Source of the DNA: Paracoccaceae bacterium
Lineage (GTDB): Bacteria; Pseudomonadota; Alphaproteobacteria; Rhodobacterales; Rhodobacteraceae
NCBI GenBank assembly: GCA_002708925.1
Contig: PAPN01000014.1
Coordinates: 244,023-308,022, forward strand
Reading direction: 5' to 3'
DNA length: 64,000 nt
Positions 1 through 7,192 of the stretch are shown piece after piece. Each line of letters begins with the position of its first letter. Position 1 is the first letter of the stretch. Below the pieces are notes generated by a model, which was given only the letters and a program-made list of their open reading frames with translations, ran no database searches and was not told the DNA's origin. Made by a program: the position numbers and the translations under genes.

Positions 1-1
1 A

Positions 2-706
2 TTGAACGCTCTGAATGCGCAGCTGCTGACGGAATTGGCCGACGCGATGAGCGCGGCTCAGAAGAATGACAAGGTGCGCTGCATCGTGCTGACCGGATCC
101 GAGAAGGCCTTTGCCGCCGGCGCCGACATTAAGATGATGAGCGAGAAAAGCTATACCGACGTGTTCTCCGAAGACCTGTTCGGTGGCGAAACCGCTGAAA
201 TTGGCCGTGTGCGCAAACCTATCATCGCGGCTGTTTCGGGCTACGCGCTGGGTGGTGGCTGCGAATTGGCCATGCTGTGCGATTTCATCATCGCTTCGGA
301 CACTGCCAAATTCGGCCAGCCCGAGGTCAACCTGGGCGTGATGGCCGGAATCGGCGGCACGCAGCGCCTGACTCAGGCTATCGGTAAGGCCAAGGCGATG
401 GATATGAACCTGACGGGCCGTTTCATGGACGCAGAAGAGGCCGAACGCGCCGGGTTGGTCAGCCGCATCGTGCCGGTCAAGAAGCTGCAAGAGGAGGCCC
501 TGGCCGCCGCCGCCAAGATCGCGGAAAAGTCGATGATCTCGGTCTGCGCGATCAAGGAGGCGGTGAACCGTTCGTTCGAGGTGCCGCTGGCAGAGGGGCT
601 GTTGTTTGAACGCCGCCTGTTCCATTCGATGTTCGCCACCGAAGACCAAAAAGAAGGCATGGCCGCCTTTGTCGAGAAACGTACCCCGCAGTTCCGCGAC
701 CGCTAA
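2..706 (+). CDS. Enoyl-CoA hydratase (5' partial)
   Basis: This is a crotonase-family enoyl-CoA hydratase, which adds water to trans-2-enoyl-CoA in beta-oxidation. The gene enters from outside the window: the first visible residues (LNALNAQLL) match a point about 20 residues into the family, so the true start is not visible. The oxyanion-hole region and both family glutamates are present, in [11 protein letters not shown] and in [19 protein letters not shown]. The C-terminus is complete. An enoyl-CoA hydratase just upstream of rpsT-dnaA is a common arrangement in Rhodobacteraceae, so its place reflects chromosome layout and does not point to a specific pathway. A hairpin follows the stop codon. 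Confidence 0.93.
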   Translation: MNALNAQLLTELADAMSAAQKNDKVRCIVLTGSEKAFAAGADIKMMSEKSYTDVFSEDLFGGETAEIGRVRKPIIAAVSGYALGGGCELAMLCDFIIASDTAKFGQPEVNLGVMAGIGGTQRLTQAIGKAKAMDMNLTGRFMDAEEAERAGLVSRIVPVKKLQEEALAAAAKIAEKSMISVCAIKEAVNRSFEVPLAEGLLFERRLFHSMFATEDQKEGMAAFVEKRTPQFRDR

Positions 707-722
707 GGCCGCTGACACAGGG

Positions 723-757
723 CCCTATTTCGGTGCGCCGGAATAGGGTTGCGTTTT
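723..757 (+). terminator. Probable intrinsic terminator after enoyl-CoA hydratase gene
   Basis: An 11-bp stem (723-733 pairing with 738-748, one G-U wobble, loop TGCG) is followed by TTGCGTTTT. It lies 17 bases after the stop codon. The U-tract is interrupted, so efficiency is uncertain. Confidence 0.5.
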
Positions 758-891
758 CCGCATACAGGCTCTATACGCCCCCAATACATGCGCGTGAGGC
801 CCGCTCTGGCTAGAATCATTCCCGACATGAACGCTGTCAGCTGGGGCCCCGTGCAATCGAAATGTTAACCCCAGTAAAGGGATGATTTGAA

Positions 892-1155
892 ATGGCAAAC
901 TCGCCTCAGGCAAAAAAACGCGCCCGTCAGAACGAGCGTCGTGCCGACGTAAACAAAGCCCGCCGCTCGCGTATCCGCACTTACCTGCGTAAGGTCGAAG
1001 AAGCCATCGCATCGGGCGATCAGGCTGCCGCCAAAGCCGCCCTGCAAGAAGCTCAGCCCGAGCTGATGCGCGGCGTCACCAAAGGCATCTTCCACAAGAA
1101 CACCGCTGCCCGCAAAATGTCCCGCCTGTCGGCGCGCGTTAAATCGATGGCATAA
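892..1155 (+). CDS. rpsT: 30S ribosomal protein S20
   Basis: This 87-residue, strongly basic protein is ribosomal protein S20, which binds 16S rRNA during assembly of the small subunit. The N-terminus ([17 protein letters not shown]) and the middle ([15 protein letters not shown]) are typical, and the length fits the family. The ATG is preceded by GGATGA at suitable spacing. The gene is monocistronic, with about 185 bases of non-coding DNA upstream and a strong terminator downstream. A weak promoter-like pair (TTGCGT at 749, CTATAC at 771, 16-base spacer) lies upstream, but I do not call it with confidence. rpsT next to dnaA is typical of Rhodobacteraceae. Confidence 0.97.
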   Translation: MANSPQAKKRARQNERRADVNKARRSRIRTYLRKVEEAIASGDQAAAKAALQEAQPELMRGVTKGIFHKNTAARKMSRLSARVKSMA

Positions 1156-1187
1156 GCCGCCGATTAAGGCACTGGAATCACAAGATT

Positions 1188-1218
1188 AAAAAGGCGCCCT
1201 GATTTGGGGCGCCTTTTT
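1188..1218 (+). terminator. Intrinsic terminator of rpsT
   Basis: A perfect 12-bp inverted repeat (1188-1199 with 1207-1218) has a GC-rich core and A-tract/T-tract ends, so it can work in either direction. It lies about 30 bases after the rpsT stop codon. Confidence 0.9.
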
Positions 1219-1220
1219 CA

Positions 1221-1701
1221 TTTTTCCCAAATTGTGACATCTTGGCCGCATCTTTAGCGATCCCAAGAGATTCTTTTTCGGATTCTCCGAGTCAAGCCCA
1301 GAAGATCAGTTGCCCCCTCCGCAGGCGACTTGCTAGCTTCTCCTTGCGATTCACATCGCCTTGGGGGGACAGGTTGACCACGCGCTATTCGCTACGCGGC
1401 GCACGGTCTGAAGAAGCTGCCAAACCGCACCCGATCTGCCGGGTGTGGACATGATTAGCTTTGAATGTGGGTACAACCACGACTTGTCCAGCAAGACGCG
1501 CCGTATGCGCCCAAATTGGCTCTGGTTTCGGGACGACCAGGGCACGGGCCTGCGGGGCAACTGGACCGATCGGGATGACAAGGCCCGCTGCATTCGTGTC
1601 AGCGGGAGCCGGACCCTTTTGGCCATTGTTGAGGTATCGAGTGTGAGGCGGCGCCAACTGTAATGCCGCATGTTGGGGAAACAGGCTGGACGGAACAAAT
1701 A
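1221..1701. other. Long non-coding interval upstream of dnaA
   Basis: This stretch of about 480 bases between the rpsT terminator and dnaA holds no convincing gene; the short open frames in it resemble nothing I know. I looked for DnaA boxes (TTATCCACA-like) and an AT-rich unwinding element and saw neither, so I do not call it oriC. Its first 130 bases carry four GANTC sites. The rest is likely dnaA promoter and 5' leader. I could not assign a clear -35/-10 pair. Confidence 0.6.
1269..1352. promoter_or_regulatory. Cluster of four GANTC (CcrM-type) sites upstream of dnaA
   Basis: GATTC occurs at 1269-1273, 1281-1285 and 1348-1352, and GAGTC at 1289-1293. GANTC is the target of the CcrM methyltransferase of Alphaproteobacteria, and in Caulobacter methylation of such a site in the dnaA promoter influences transcription. 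About 0.3 sites would be expected by chance in 84 bases. A regulatory role here is inference. Confidence 0.45.
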
Positions 1702-3084
1702 ATGACGCAAGATCAATGGGGCCAACTAAAACAATCGCTTATTGGCACGGTGGGGCAGCACAACTTTAAGAACTGGATCGAACCGCTCGAAATCGAAGAA
1801 ATCGCCGAGGGCGTGGCCACTTTTGCGGTGCCGACGACGTTTCTGGGGAATTACGTTTCGCGCAATTTCGGGGATCTGATTTTGCATCAGCTGACCCAAG
1901 CCGGCGAGGCGGTCCGCCGCCTGAATTTCCGTGTGAGCACCGAGACCCTGCCCCGGCCCGCTGCTCAGGCCGCGCCGCAGAACAGCCCGCAGGCCCCTGC
2001 CGCCACTCATGCGCCGCAGCCTGTTCGCACCACCGAAGAACAACTGCCCAACGCCCCTCTGGATGCGCGTTTTACCTTTGACACGTTTGTCGTGGGTAAG
2101 CCGAACGAGCTGGCGCATGCTGCCGCCCGCCGTGTGGCCGAGGGCGGCCCGGTCAGCTTCAACCCGCTGTTCCTGTATGGTGGCGTCGGGCTGGGGAAAA
2201 CCCACCTGATGCACGCGATCGCCTGGGAATTGCAGAGCCAGCGCCCCGATCTGAACGTGGTGTATCTGTCTGCTGAACAGTTCATGTACCGCTTTGTTCA
2301 GGCGCTGCGTGATCGCAAGATGATGGACTTCAAGCAGCTGTTCCGCTCGGTCGATGTGCTGATGGTGGATGATGTGCAGTTCATCGCTGGCAAGGATTCA
2401 ACGCAAGAGGAATTTTTCCATACTTTCAACGCGTTGGTTGATCAAAACAAGCAGATCATCATCTCGGCGGACCGTGCGCCGGGGGAAATCAAAGATCTGG
2501 AAGAGCGTATCAAAAGCCGCCTGCAATGCGGCCTGGTCGTTGATTTGCATCCCACGGATTATGAGCTGCGCCTGGGCATTTTGCAGTCCAAGGTCGAACA
2601 ATATCGTCAGCAATATCCCGAACTGGAACTGGAAAGCGGTGTTCTGGAATTCCTGGCGCACCGGATCAGCACTAACGTGCGCGTTCTGGAAGGTGCCCTG
2701 ACCCGTCTGTTCGCCTTTGCCTCGTTGGTGGGGCGGCCGATCACCATGGCGCTGACGCAGGATTGCCTGGCCGATGTACTGCGCGCCTCGGAACGGAAAA
2801 TCACCGTCGAGGAAATCCAGCGCAAAGTGTCCGAGCATTACAACATCCGCCTGTCCGACATGATCGGGCCCAAGCGCGTGCGCACCTATGCCCGCCCGCG
2901 TCAGGTGGCGATGTATCTGTGTAAACAGCTGACCTCGCGGTCGTTGCCGGAAATCGGTCGCCGTTTTGGCGGGCGTGACCACACCACCGTCATGCACGGC
3001 GTCAAACGTATCGAGGAACTGCGCGCCAAGGACGGCCAGATTGCCGAAGATCTGGAACTTCTGCGCCGCGCATTAGAGGCCTAA
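1702..3084 (+). CDS. dnaA: Chromosomal replication initiator protein DnaA
   Basis: DnaA is the AAA+ ATPase that binds oriC and opens it. The 460-residue product has the N-terminal DnaB/self-interaction domain starting MTQDQWGQLKQ, a linker rich in Ala/Pro/Gln, the Walker A motif GGVGLGKTH near residue 160, the Walker B-type MVDDVQF, and the C-terminal DNA-binding signature GGRDHTTVMHGVKRIEEL near residue 423. I chose the ATG at 1702 over the in-frame ATG at 1663 because MTQDQW is the usual family N-terminus in Rhodobacteraceae and the 13 extra residues look non-coding. dnaN and recF follow. The long upstream region with GANTC sites suggests cell-cycle control. Confidence 0.97.
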   Translation: MTQDQWGQLKQSLIGTVGQHNFKNWIEPLEIEEIAEGVATFAVPTTFLGNYVSRNFGDLILHQLTQAGEAVRRLNFRVSTETLPRPAAQAAPQNSPQAPAATHAPQPVRTTEEQLPNAPLDARFTFDTFVVGKPNELAHAAARRVAEGGPVSFNPLFLYGGVGLGKTHLMHAIAWELQSQRPDLNVVYLSAEQFMYRFVQALRDRKMMDFKQLFRSVDVLMVDDVQFIAGKDSTQEEFFHTFNALVDQNKQIIISADRAPGEIKDLEERIKSRLQCGLVVDLHPTDYELRLGILQSKVEQYRQQYPELELESGVLEFLAHRISTNVRVLEGALTRLFAFASLVGRPITMALTQDCLADVLRASERKITVEEIQRKVSEHYNIRLSDMIGPKRVRTYARPRQVAMYLCKQLTSRSLPEIGRRFGGRDHTTVMHGVKRIEELRAKDGQIAEDLELLRRALEA

Positions 3085-3170
3085 GCCCATATTCAGGGCT
3101 GTTCAGACCATGGACAGCCCAGACGCCCCTTGACGGGCCTGCGAAACCAGCGGACAAAGCAAGAAAGAGC

Positions 3171-3198
3171 TTGAGCCGCTTGGGGAAATTGGTACCTT
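3171..3198 (+). promoter_or_regulatory. Possible promoter for dnaN
   Basis: TTGAGC at 3171-3176 and TACCTT at 3193-3198 are separated by 16 bases, about 40 bases before the dnaN start. A small hairpin (3096-3102 with 3114-3120) lies between the dnaA stop and this site. The match is moderate and read by eye only. Confidence 0.3.
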
Positions 3199-3240
3199 GC
3201 CCCACCCGGCATCTGGCCGCCAGACGATAGGAGCAAGGGT

Positions 3241-4359
3241 ATGAAATTCAGCATTGAACGCGCAGTTCTACTGAAAGCCGTCAGCCAGGCGCAATCGGTT
3301 GTCGAACGGCGGAATACCATTCCGATCCTTGCCAATGTGTTGATCGAGGCCGACGGGAATAACGTCCAGTTCCGGGCCACCGACCTGGACATCGAGGTTG
3401 TCGATAAAGCCCCCGCGATGGTTGAAAAAGCGGGCGCGACAACCGTGTCGGCGGTGACGCTCCATGAGATTGTGCGAAAGCTGCCCGATGGGGCGCTGGT
3501 GACCCTGTCCGATGATGGTGTTGCCGGGCGCCTGAACGTCGAGGCCGGCCGGTCTCATTTCAATCTGGCGACCCTGCCCAAAGAGGATTTCCCGGTCATG
3601 GCGACCTCGGAATATGCCTCGAATTTCAGCGCGCCCGCGCCGGTGTTGCGGCGTCTGTTCGATAAATCGAAATTCGCCATCTCGACCGAGGAAACCCGGT
3701 ATTACCTGAATGGTGTCTACCTGCATGTGGCCGATTCAGATGGCGGTAAGGTGCTGCGCGCCGTGGCCACCGATGGCCACCGTCTGGCCCGGATCGACGC
3801 AGATCTGCCCGCCGGGGCCGAGGGGATGCCCGGTGTGATCGTGCCTCGTAAAACCGTGGGCGAGCTGCGCAAGCTGCTGGATGACGATGACATGGAAATC
3901 GCTGTGTCCGTCAGCGAAACCAAGATCCGCTTTGCGACCCCCGACATCACGCTGACATCCAAGGTGATTGACGGCACTTTCCCCGACTACACCCGCGTCA
4001 TTCCCGCCGGGAACACGCGCAAGCTGGAGGTGGATGCCGGTGAGTTTGCCGCTGCGGTGGATCGTGTGGCGACCGTTTCGTCTGAGCGGTCGCGGGCGGT
4101 GAAGCTGGCTCTGGATGAGGACAAGCTGGTCCTGTCGGTGAATGCCCCCGATAGCGGTGCCGCCGAGGAAGAGCTGGTTGTGGCCTATGGCGACGAACGT
4201 CTGGAAATCGGTTTCAACGCCAAATACCTGCTGGAGATCGCCAGCCAGGTGGATCGGGAAAACGCCGTGTTCATGTTCAACTCGGCTGGGGATCCGACCC
4301 TGATGCGCGAAGGTAATGACACCAGCGCCGTCTATGTTGTGATGCCGATGCGCGTCTGA
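3241..4359 (+). CDS. dnaN: DNA polymerase III beta subunit (sliding clamp)
   Basis: DnaN forms the ring that tethers DNA polymerase III to DNA. The 372-residue length is standard, and family landmarks are visible: N-terminal MKFSIERAVLLKAVSQAQSV, VERRNTIPILANVL, RAVATDGHRLA near the middle, and the C-terminal end SAVYVVMPMRV typical of clamps. The start has a good ribosome binding site (AGGAGCAAGGGT just before ATG). It follows dnaA by 156 bases, so it may have its own promoter as well as read-through from dnaA. A 6-bp hairpin (4360-4365 with 4370-4375) abuts the stop codon, followed by a dispersed 34-bp repeat and recF. Confidence 0.97.
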   Translation: MKFSIERAVLLKAVSQAQSVVERRNTIPILANVLIEADGNNVQFRATDLDIEVVDKAPAMVEKAGATTVSAVTLHEIVRKLPDGALVTLSDDGVAGRLNVEAGRSHFNLATLPKEDFPVMATSEYASNFSAPAPVLRRLFDKSKFAISTEETRYYLNGVYLHVADSDGGKVLRAVATDGHRLARIDADLPAGAEGMPGVIVPRKTVGELRKLLDDDDMEIAVSVSETKIRFATPDITLTSKVIDGTFPDYTRVIPAGNTRKLEVDAGEFAAAVDRVATVSSERSRAVKLALDEDKLVLSVNAPDSGAAEEELVVAYGDERLEIGFNAKYLLEIASQVDRENAVFMFNSAGDPTLMREGNDTSAVYVVMPMRV

Positions 4360-4375
4360 ACGGGCTGACGCCCGT

Positions 4376-4409
4376 GCCTTCGGCGAGAGTATTTTCCTCA
4401 GAAAGAAGG
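4376..4409 (+). repeat. Dispersed 34-bp intergenic repeat, copy A (before recF)
   Basis: This is the first of three copies of a 34-bp element (the others are at 43107 and 52414). It reads GCCTTCGGCGAGAG followed by TATTTTCCTCAG and AAAGAAGG. It matches the copy at 52414 at 30 of 34 positions and ends 8 bases before the recF start codon. The 5' part can form a short CTYC-GGCG-RGAG hairpin. Confidence 0.7.
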
Positions 4410-4417
4410 GGCGGGGC

Positions 4418-5521
4418 GTGTCTGGTTTGTTCCTGACGCAACTGACGTTGTCGCATTTTCGCTCGCATGTGGTGGCGCGGATTGCATGTGACGGGCGGCC
4501 CGTAGCGATCCATGGGCCAAATGGGGCAGGCAAAACGAACATTCTGGAGGCGGTTTCGCTGTTTTCGCCCGGTCGCGGGTTGCGGCGGTCCTCGGCTGAG
4601 GACATGACGCGCCGGCCTGAGGCGTTGGGGTGGAAACTGACCGGGGTTTTGCATGGGGCTGGCACCTGTGAGGTTGAAATCTGGTCCGATAAAGGGGCGG
4701 CCAGACAGCTGAAAATAGATGGGAAATCGGCGACACAGAATGCTTTGGCCAGGATTTCAAGGGTGTTGTGGCTGGTTCCGATGATGGACCGGCTGTGGCT
4801 GGAGGGGGCCGAGGGACGCCGACGGTTTCTGGATCGGATGACCTTGTCCTTTTTTCCCGCACATGCGGAATTATCGCTGGATTACGAAAAGTCCATGCGT
4901 GAACGGAACCGGCTGCTGAAGGATCAGGTGCGCGATGCTCATTGGTATGCGGCGTTAGAGGCGCAGATGGCGCGGACAGGGGCGGCGATACATGCCAATC
5001 GTCTGGCGGCGTTGGATTTGTTGCAGGCTGCGCAGGCCGAGGCCGAGACAGGTTTCCCCGTGGCCGATCTGGAATTGACGATGACAGAGGGCGAGATGCC
5101 CTTGGCCGAGGGGGAGCTGGCTGAGGCTCTGGCCGATAGCCGGTTTCGCGATCTTGCGGCTGGGCGCACCTTGGTTGGTCCGCATCGGGCGGATTTGTAT
5201 GGGGTTTATGCGGCCAAGGGCGTTCCGGCCAGGGACTGTTCTACGGGCGAGCAAAAGGCCTTGCTGGTGTCGCTGATCCTGGCGAATGCGCGCGCTTTGG
5301 CGCAGGATTTCGGGGCGGCTCCGATTTTGTTGCTGGATGAGGTGGCGGCGCATCTGGATGCCGAACGCCGCGCGGCGCTGTATGATGAAATCTGCGCTTT
5401 GGGGGCGCAGGCGTGGATGACCGGCACGGGCCCTGAATTGTTTGCCGATCTGGGCCGGCGTGCTCAGTATCTGGAGGTGACGGAAACGCAGGGTGTGTCT
5501 GCGGTTTCTTCGGTTCTGTGA
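4418..5521 (+). CDS. recF: DNA replication and repair protein RecF
   Basis: RecF is an SMC-like ATPase that, with RecO and RecR, loads RecA at gapped DNA and stalled forks. The 367-residue product has the N-terminal LTLSHFRSH strand, Walker A GPNGAGKTN near residue 34, the ABC signature region ending STGEQKALL, and Walker B LLLDEVAAHLD near residue 306. The start is GTG at 4418, immediately downstream of a dispersed repeat whose AAAGAAGGGG may serve as the ribosome binding site. It lies in the usual dnaA-dnaN-recF order, but gyrB does not follow directly: three sugar-metabolism genes intervene. Confidence 0.96.
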   Translation: MSGLFLTQLTLSHFRSHVVARIACDGRPVAIHGPNGAGKTNILEAVSLFSPGRGLRRSSAEDMTRRPEALGWKLTGVLHGAGTCEVEIWSDKGAARQLKIDGKSATQNALARISRVLWLVPMMDRLWLEGAEGRRRFLDRMTLSFFPAHAELSLDYEKSMRERNRLLKDQVRDAHWYAALEAQMARTGAAIHANRLAALDLLQAAQAEAETGFPVADLELTMTEGEMPLAEGELAEALADSRFRDLAAGRTLVGPHRADLYGVYAAKGVPARDCSTGEQKALLVSLILANARALAQDFGAAPILLLDEVAAHLDAERRAALYDEICALGAQAWMTGTGPELFADLGRRAQYLEVTETQGVSAVSSVL

Positions 5522-5592
5522 TGCGGGCTCTGTTCGTGGCGGGGCGGGCGTGTTAGGCAATTCGGCAGAGAATTGGGTAGGAAGTTCAGCCA

Positions 5593-6423
5593 GTGGCACG
5601 GGCTCGTATTTTGGTTTTGGGGGCGTCAGGACGGGTTGGCCGATTGATGCGGCTGGCCTGGCAGGCGGCGCAGCGGCCCGACGTGGAAATCCTGTATCAA
5701 TCGCGCAAGGGGCCCGGCCAGCATTGGTGCCCCGGCCAGCCCAATCCGTTCGGCAGGGTGGATGCGGTGATTGCGCTGTGGGGGGTGACGCACGGGTCTG
5801 AGGCAGAGCTGGATATGAATTCAGAACTGGCCCTTGCTGCGCAGGATGTGGCGGCAGAATGCCAGGCCGGGCGCGTGCTGCATTGTTCTTCGGTGGCTGT
5901 TTATGCGCCCAAAGAAGGCCCGCTGACCGAGCAGGATCCAACCGCGCCGCCAAACCCCTATGGCCGGGCCAAGCTGCGGATGGAGCAGGATCTGCAAACA
6001 GCCGCAGGGCCAGCCGCGACGATCCTGAGGATCGGATCGGTTGCCGGAGCCGAGAGCCTGGCCAGCTCGGTTCGTGCCGGTTGGTGCGATCAGGCCGCCG
6101 CGGTGACGCTGGATCAGTTTGCAGATGGCCGTGGCCCTGCGCGCAGCTATATCGCGCCCACCGATCTGGCGCGGGTGCTTGTTGATCTGGCGGTGTACCC
6201 AGAGCCTCTGCCAAAGGTGGTGAATGTCGGGGCGAATGCGCCTGTTTATATGGAGTCTCTGCTAAGCGCGGCGCAGCATCCGTTCCAGTGGCGCGCTGCC
6301 CCGGACGGGGCTCGGCAGCAGGCCGTGATGGATTGCGCGTTACTGGAAACGCTGGTGGGCCCGCTGGACACCGACCCCAGGCACATCATGGGCAGTTGGC
6401 TTAGTCTGGAGGGCCGCAAGTGA
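5593..6423 (+). CDS. NAD-dependent epimerase/dehydratase (probable nucleotide-sugar 4-ketoreductase)
   Basis: This is an extended-type short-chain dehydrogenase of 276 residues. It shows the N-terminal NAD(P) motif GASGRVGR, a Ser in HCSSVAVYA and the active-site YGRAK (Tyr-x3-Lys). The likely start is GTG at 5593. It overlaps the following sugar transferase gene by four bases, so the two are probably translationally coupled. Next to a transferase and a WbpM-like 4,6-dehydratase, I infer that it reduces or epimerises a 4-keto nucleotide sugar, as WbpV/WbpK-type reductases do. The exact sugar cannot be read from sequence. Its substrate-binding half is short for the family. Confidence 0.75.
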   Translation: MARARILVLGASGRVGRLMRLAWQAAQRPDVEILYQSRKGPGQHWCPGQPNPFGRVDAVIALWGVTHGSEAELDMNSELALAAQDVAAECQAGRVLHCSSVAVYAPKEGPLTEQDPTAPPNPYGRAKLRMEQDLQTAAGPAATILRIGSVAGAESLASSVRAGWCDQAAAVTLDQFADGRGPARSYIAPTDLARVLVDLAVYPEPLPKVVNVGANAPVYMESLLSAAQHPFQWRAAPDGARQQAVMDCALLETLVGPLDTDPRHIMGSWLSLEGRK

Positions 6424-7031
6424 CCTGGTCGAAACGCAGTCTGGATATTCTGGCGGCCCTGTTTCTGGGGGTGTTGCTGGCGCCGGTGATCCTGTGGGTG
6501 ATGGGGATGATCCTGATTCGGGACGGGCGCCCCGTTTTGTATATCTCGGAACGTATGAAAACCGCATCCGAGGGGTTTCCGCTGTGGAAATTCCGCTCGA
6601 TGACCGTGGTCGAGCATGATTCCGGGGTGTCTGGGGGGGATAAGGCCGCGCGGATCACCAAAACGGGGGCCATGCTGCGCAAGTATCGCCTGGATGAGCT
6701 GCCCCAGCTGTGGAACGTCCTGCGCGGAGACATCAGCTTTGTCGGCCCCCGCCCGCCACTGCGCCGCTATGTCGAACAGTTTCCGGCGCTTTACGGGCAG
6801 GTGCTGAAATCCCGTCCCGGTATCACGGGGCTGGCCACTTTGGTGTATCACCGCCACGAGGAAATGCTACTGGCGGGCTGTCAAACCCCCGAAGAAACCG
6901 AGCAGGTATACACCCGGCGTTGCATCCCGCAAAAGGCACGCCTGGATCTGATCTACCAACGCAAAAGAACCCTGTGTTTCGACATGCTGCTGATGCTGAA
7001 AACCGTTTTTCGGCGCATTCGCATACATTGA
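6420..7031 (+). CDS. Undecaprenyl-phosphate sugar-1-phosphate transferase (bacterial sugar transferase)
   Basis: This short (203-residue) member of the bacterial sugar transferase family moves a sugar-1-phosphate from a nucleotide sugar to a polyprenyl phosphate, the first step of many polysaccharide, O-antigen and glycoprotein glycans. One hydrophobic N-terminal segment (about residues 9-32) fits a monotopic membrane helix as in PglC. The family motifs WKFRSMT, YRLDELPQLWNVLRGD and FVGPRPPL are intact. The GTG start overlaps the upstream reductase stop by four bases. Lack of an N-terminal four-helix domain places it with the small PglC/WbpL-like initiators and not WcaJ. The dehydratase gene follows after 160 bases. 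Confidence 0.88.
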   Translation: MTWSKRSLDILAALFLGVLLAPVILWVMGMILIRDGRPVLYISERMKTASEGFPLWKFRSMTVVEHDSGVSGGDKAARITKTGAMLRKYRLDELPQLWNVLRGDISFVGPRPPLRRYVEQFPALYGQVLKSRPGITGLATLVYHRHEEMLLAGCQTPEETEQVYTRRCIPQKARLDLIYQRKRTLCFDMLLMLKTVFRRIRIH

Positions 7032-7093
7032 ACATATTGGTGGCGGTGCTCGGCAAAGTTTTGCTATTGCAGCAAAGGTGTGGAATACCTTCC

Positions 7094-7123
7094 TTGAGCA
7101 ACGGCCCTCTTTCTTAATATACT
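7094..7123 (+). promoter_or_regulatory. Probable promoter for the WbpM-like gene
   Basis: TTGAGC at 7094-7099 and a near-consensus TATACT at 7118-7123 are spaced by 18 bases in an AT-rich stretch about 70 bases before the start codon. A small hairpin (7060-7065 with 7071-7076) lies upstream. Confidence 0.45.
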
Positions 7124-7192
7124 GTTGTTTATAGATGTTTCTTTTTGTGTGTATTGCTTTCCGGAAAGACAAACTAAGGTGGGATCTGGTTT

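Noticed and set aside
1242-1663. Small open frames between rpsT and dnaA
   Set aside because: Short, overlapping on several frames, no ribosome binding sites or similarity; more likely leader and promoter DNA.
1221-1701. oriC
   Set aside because: No TTATCCACA-type DnaA boxes or AT-rich unwinding element seen; in many Alphaproteobacteria the origin is elsewhere.
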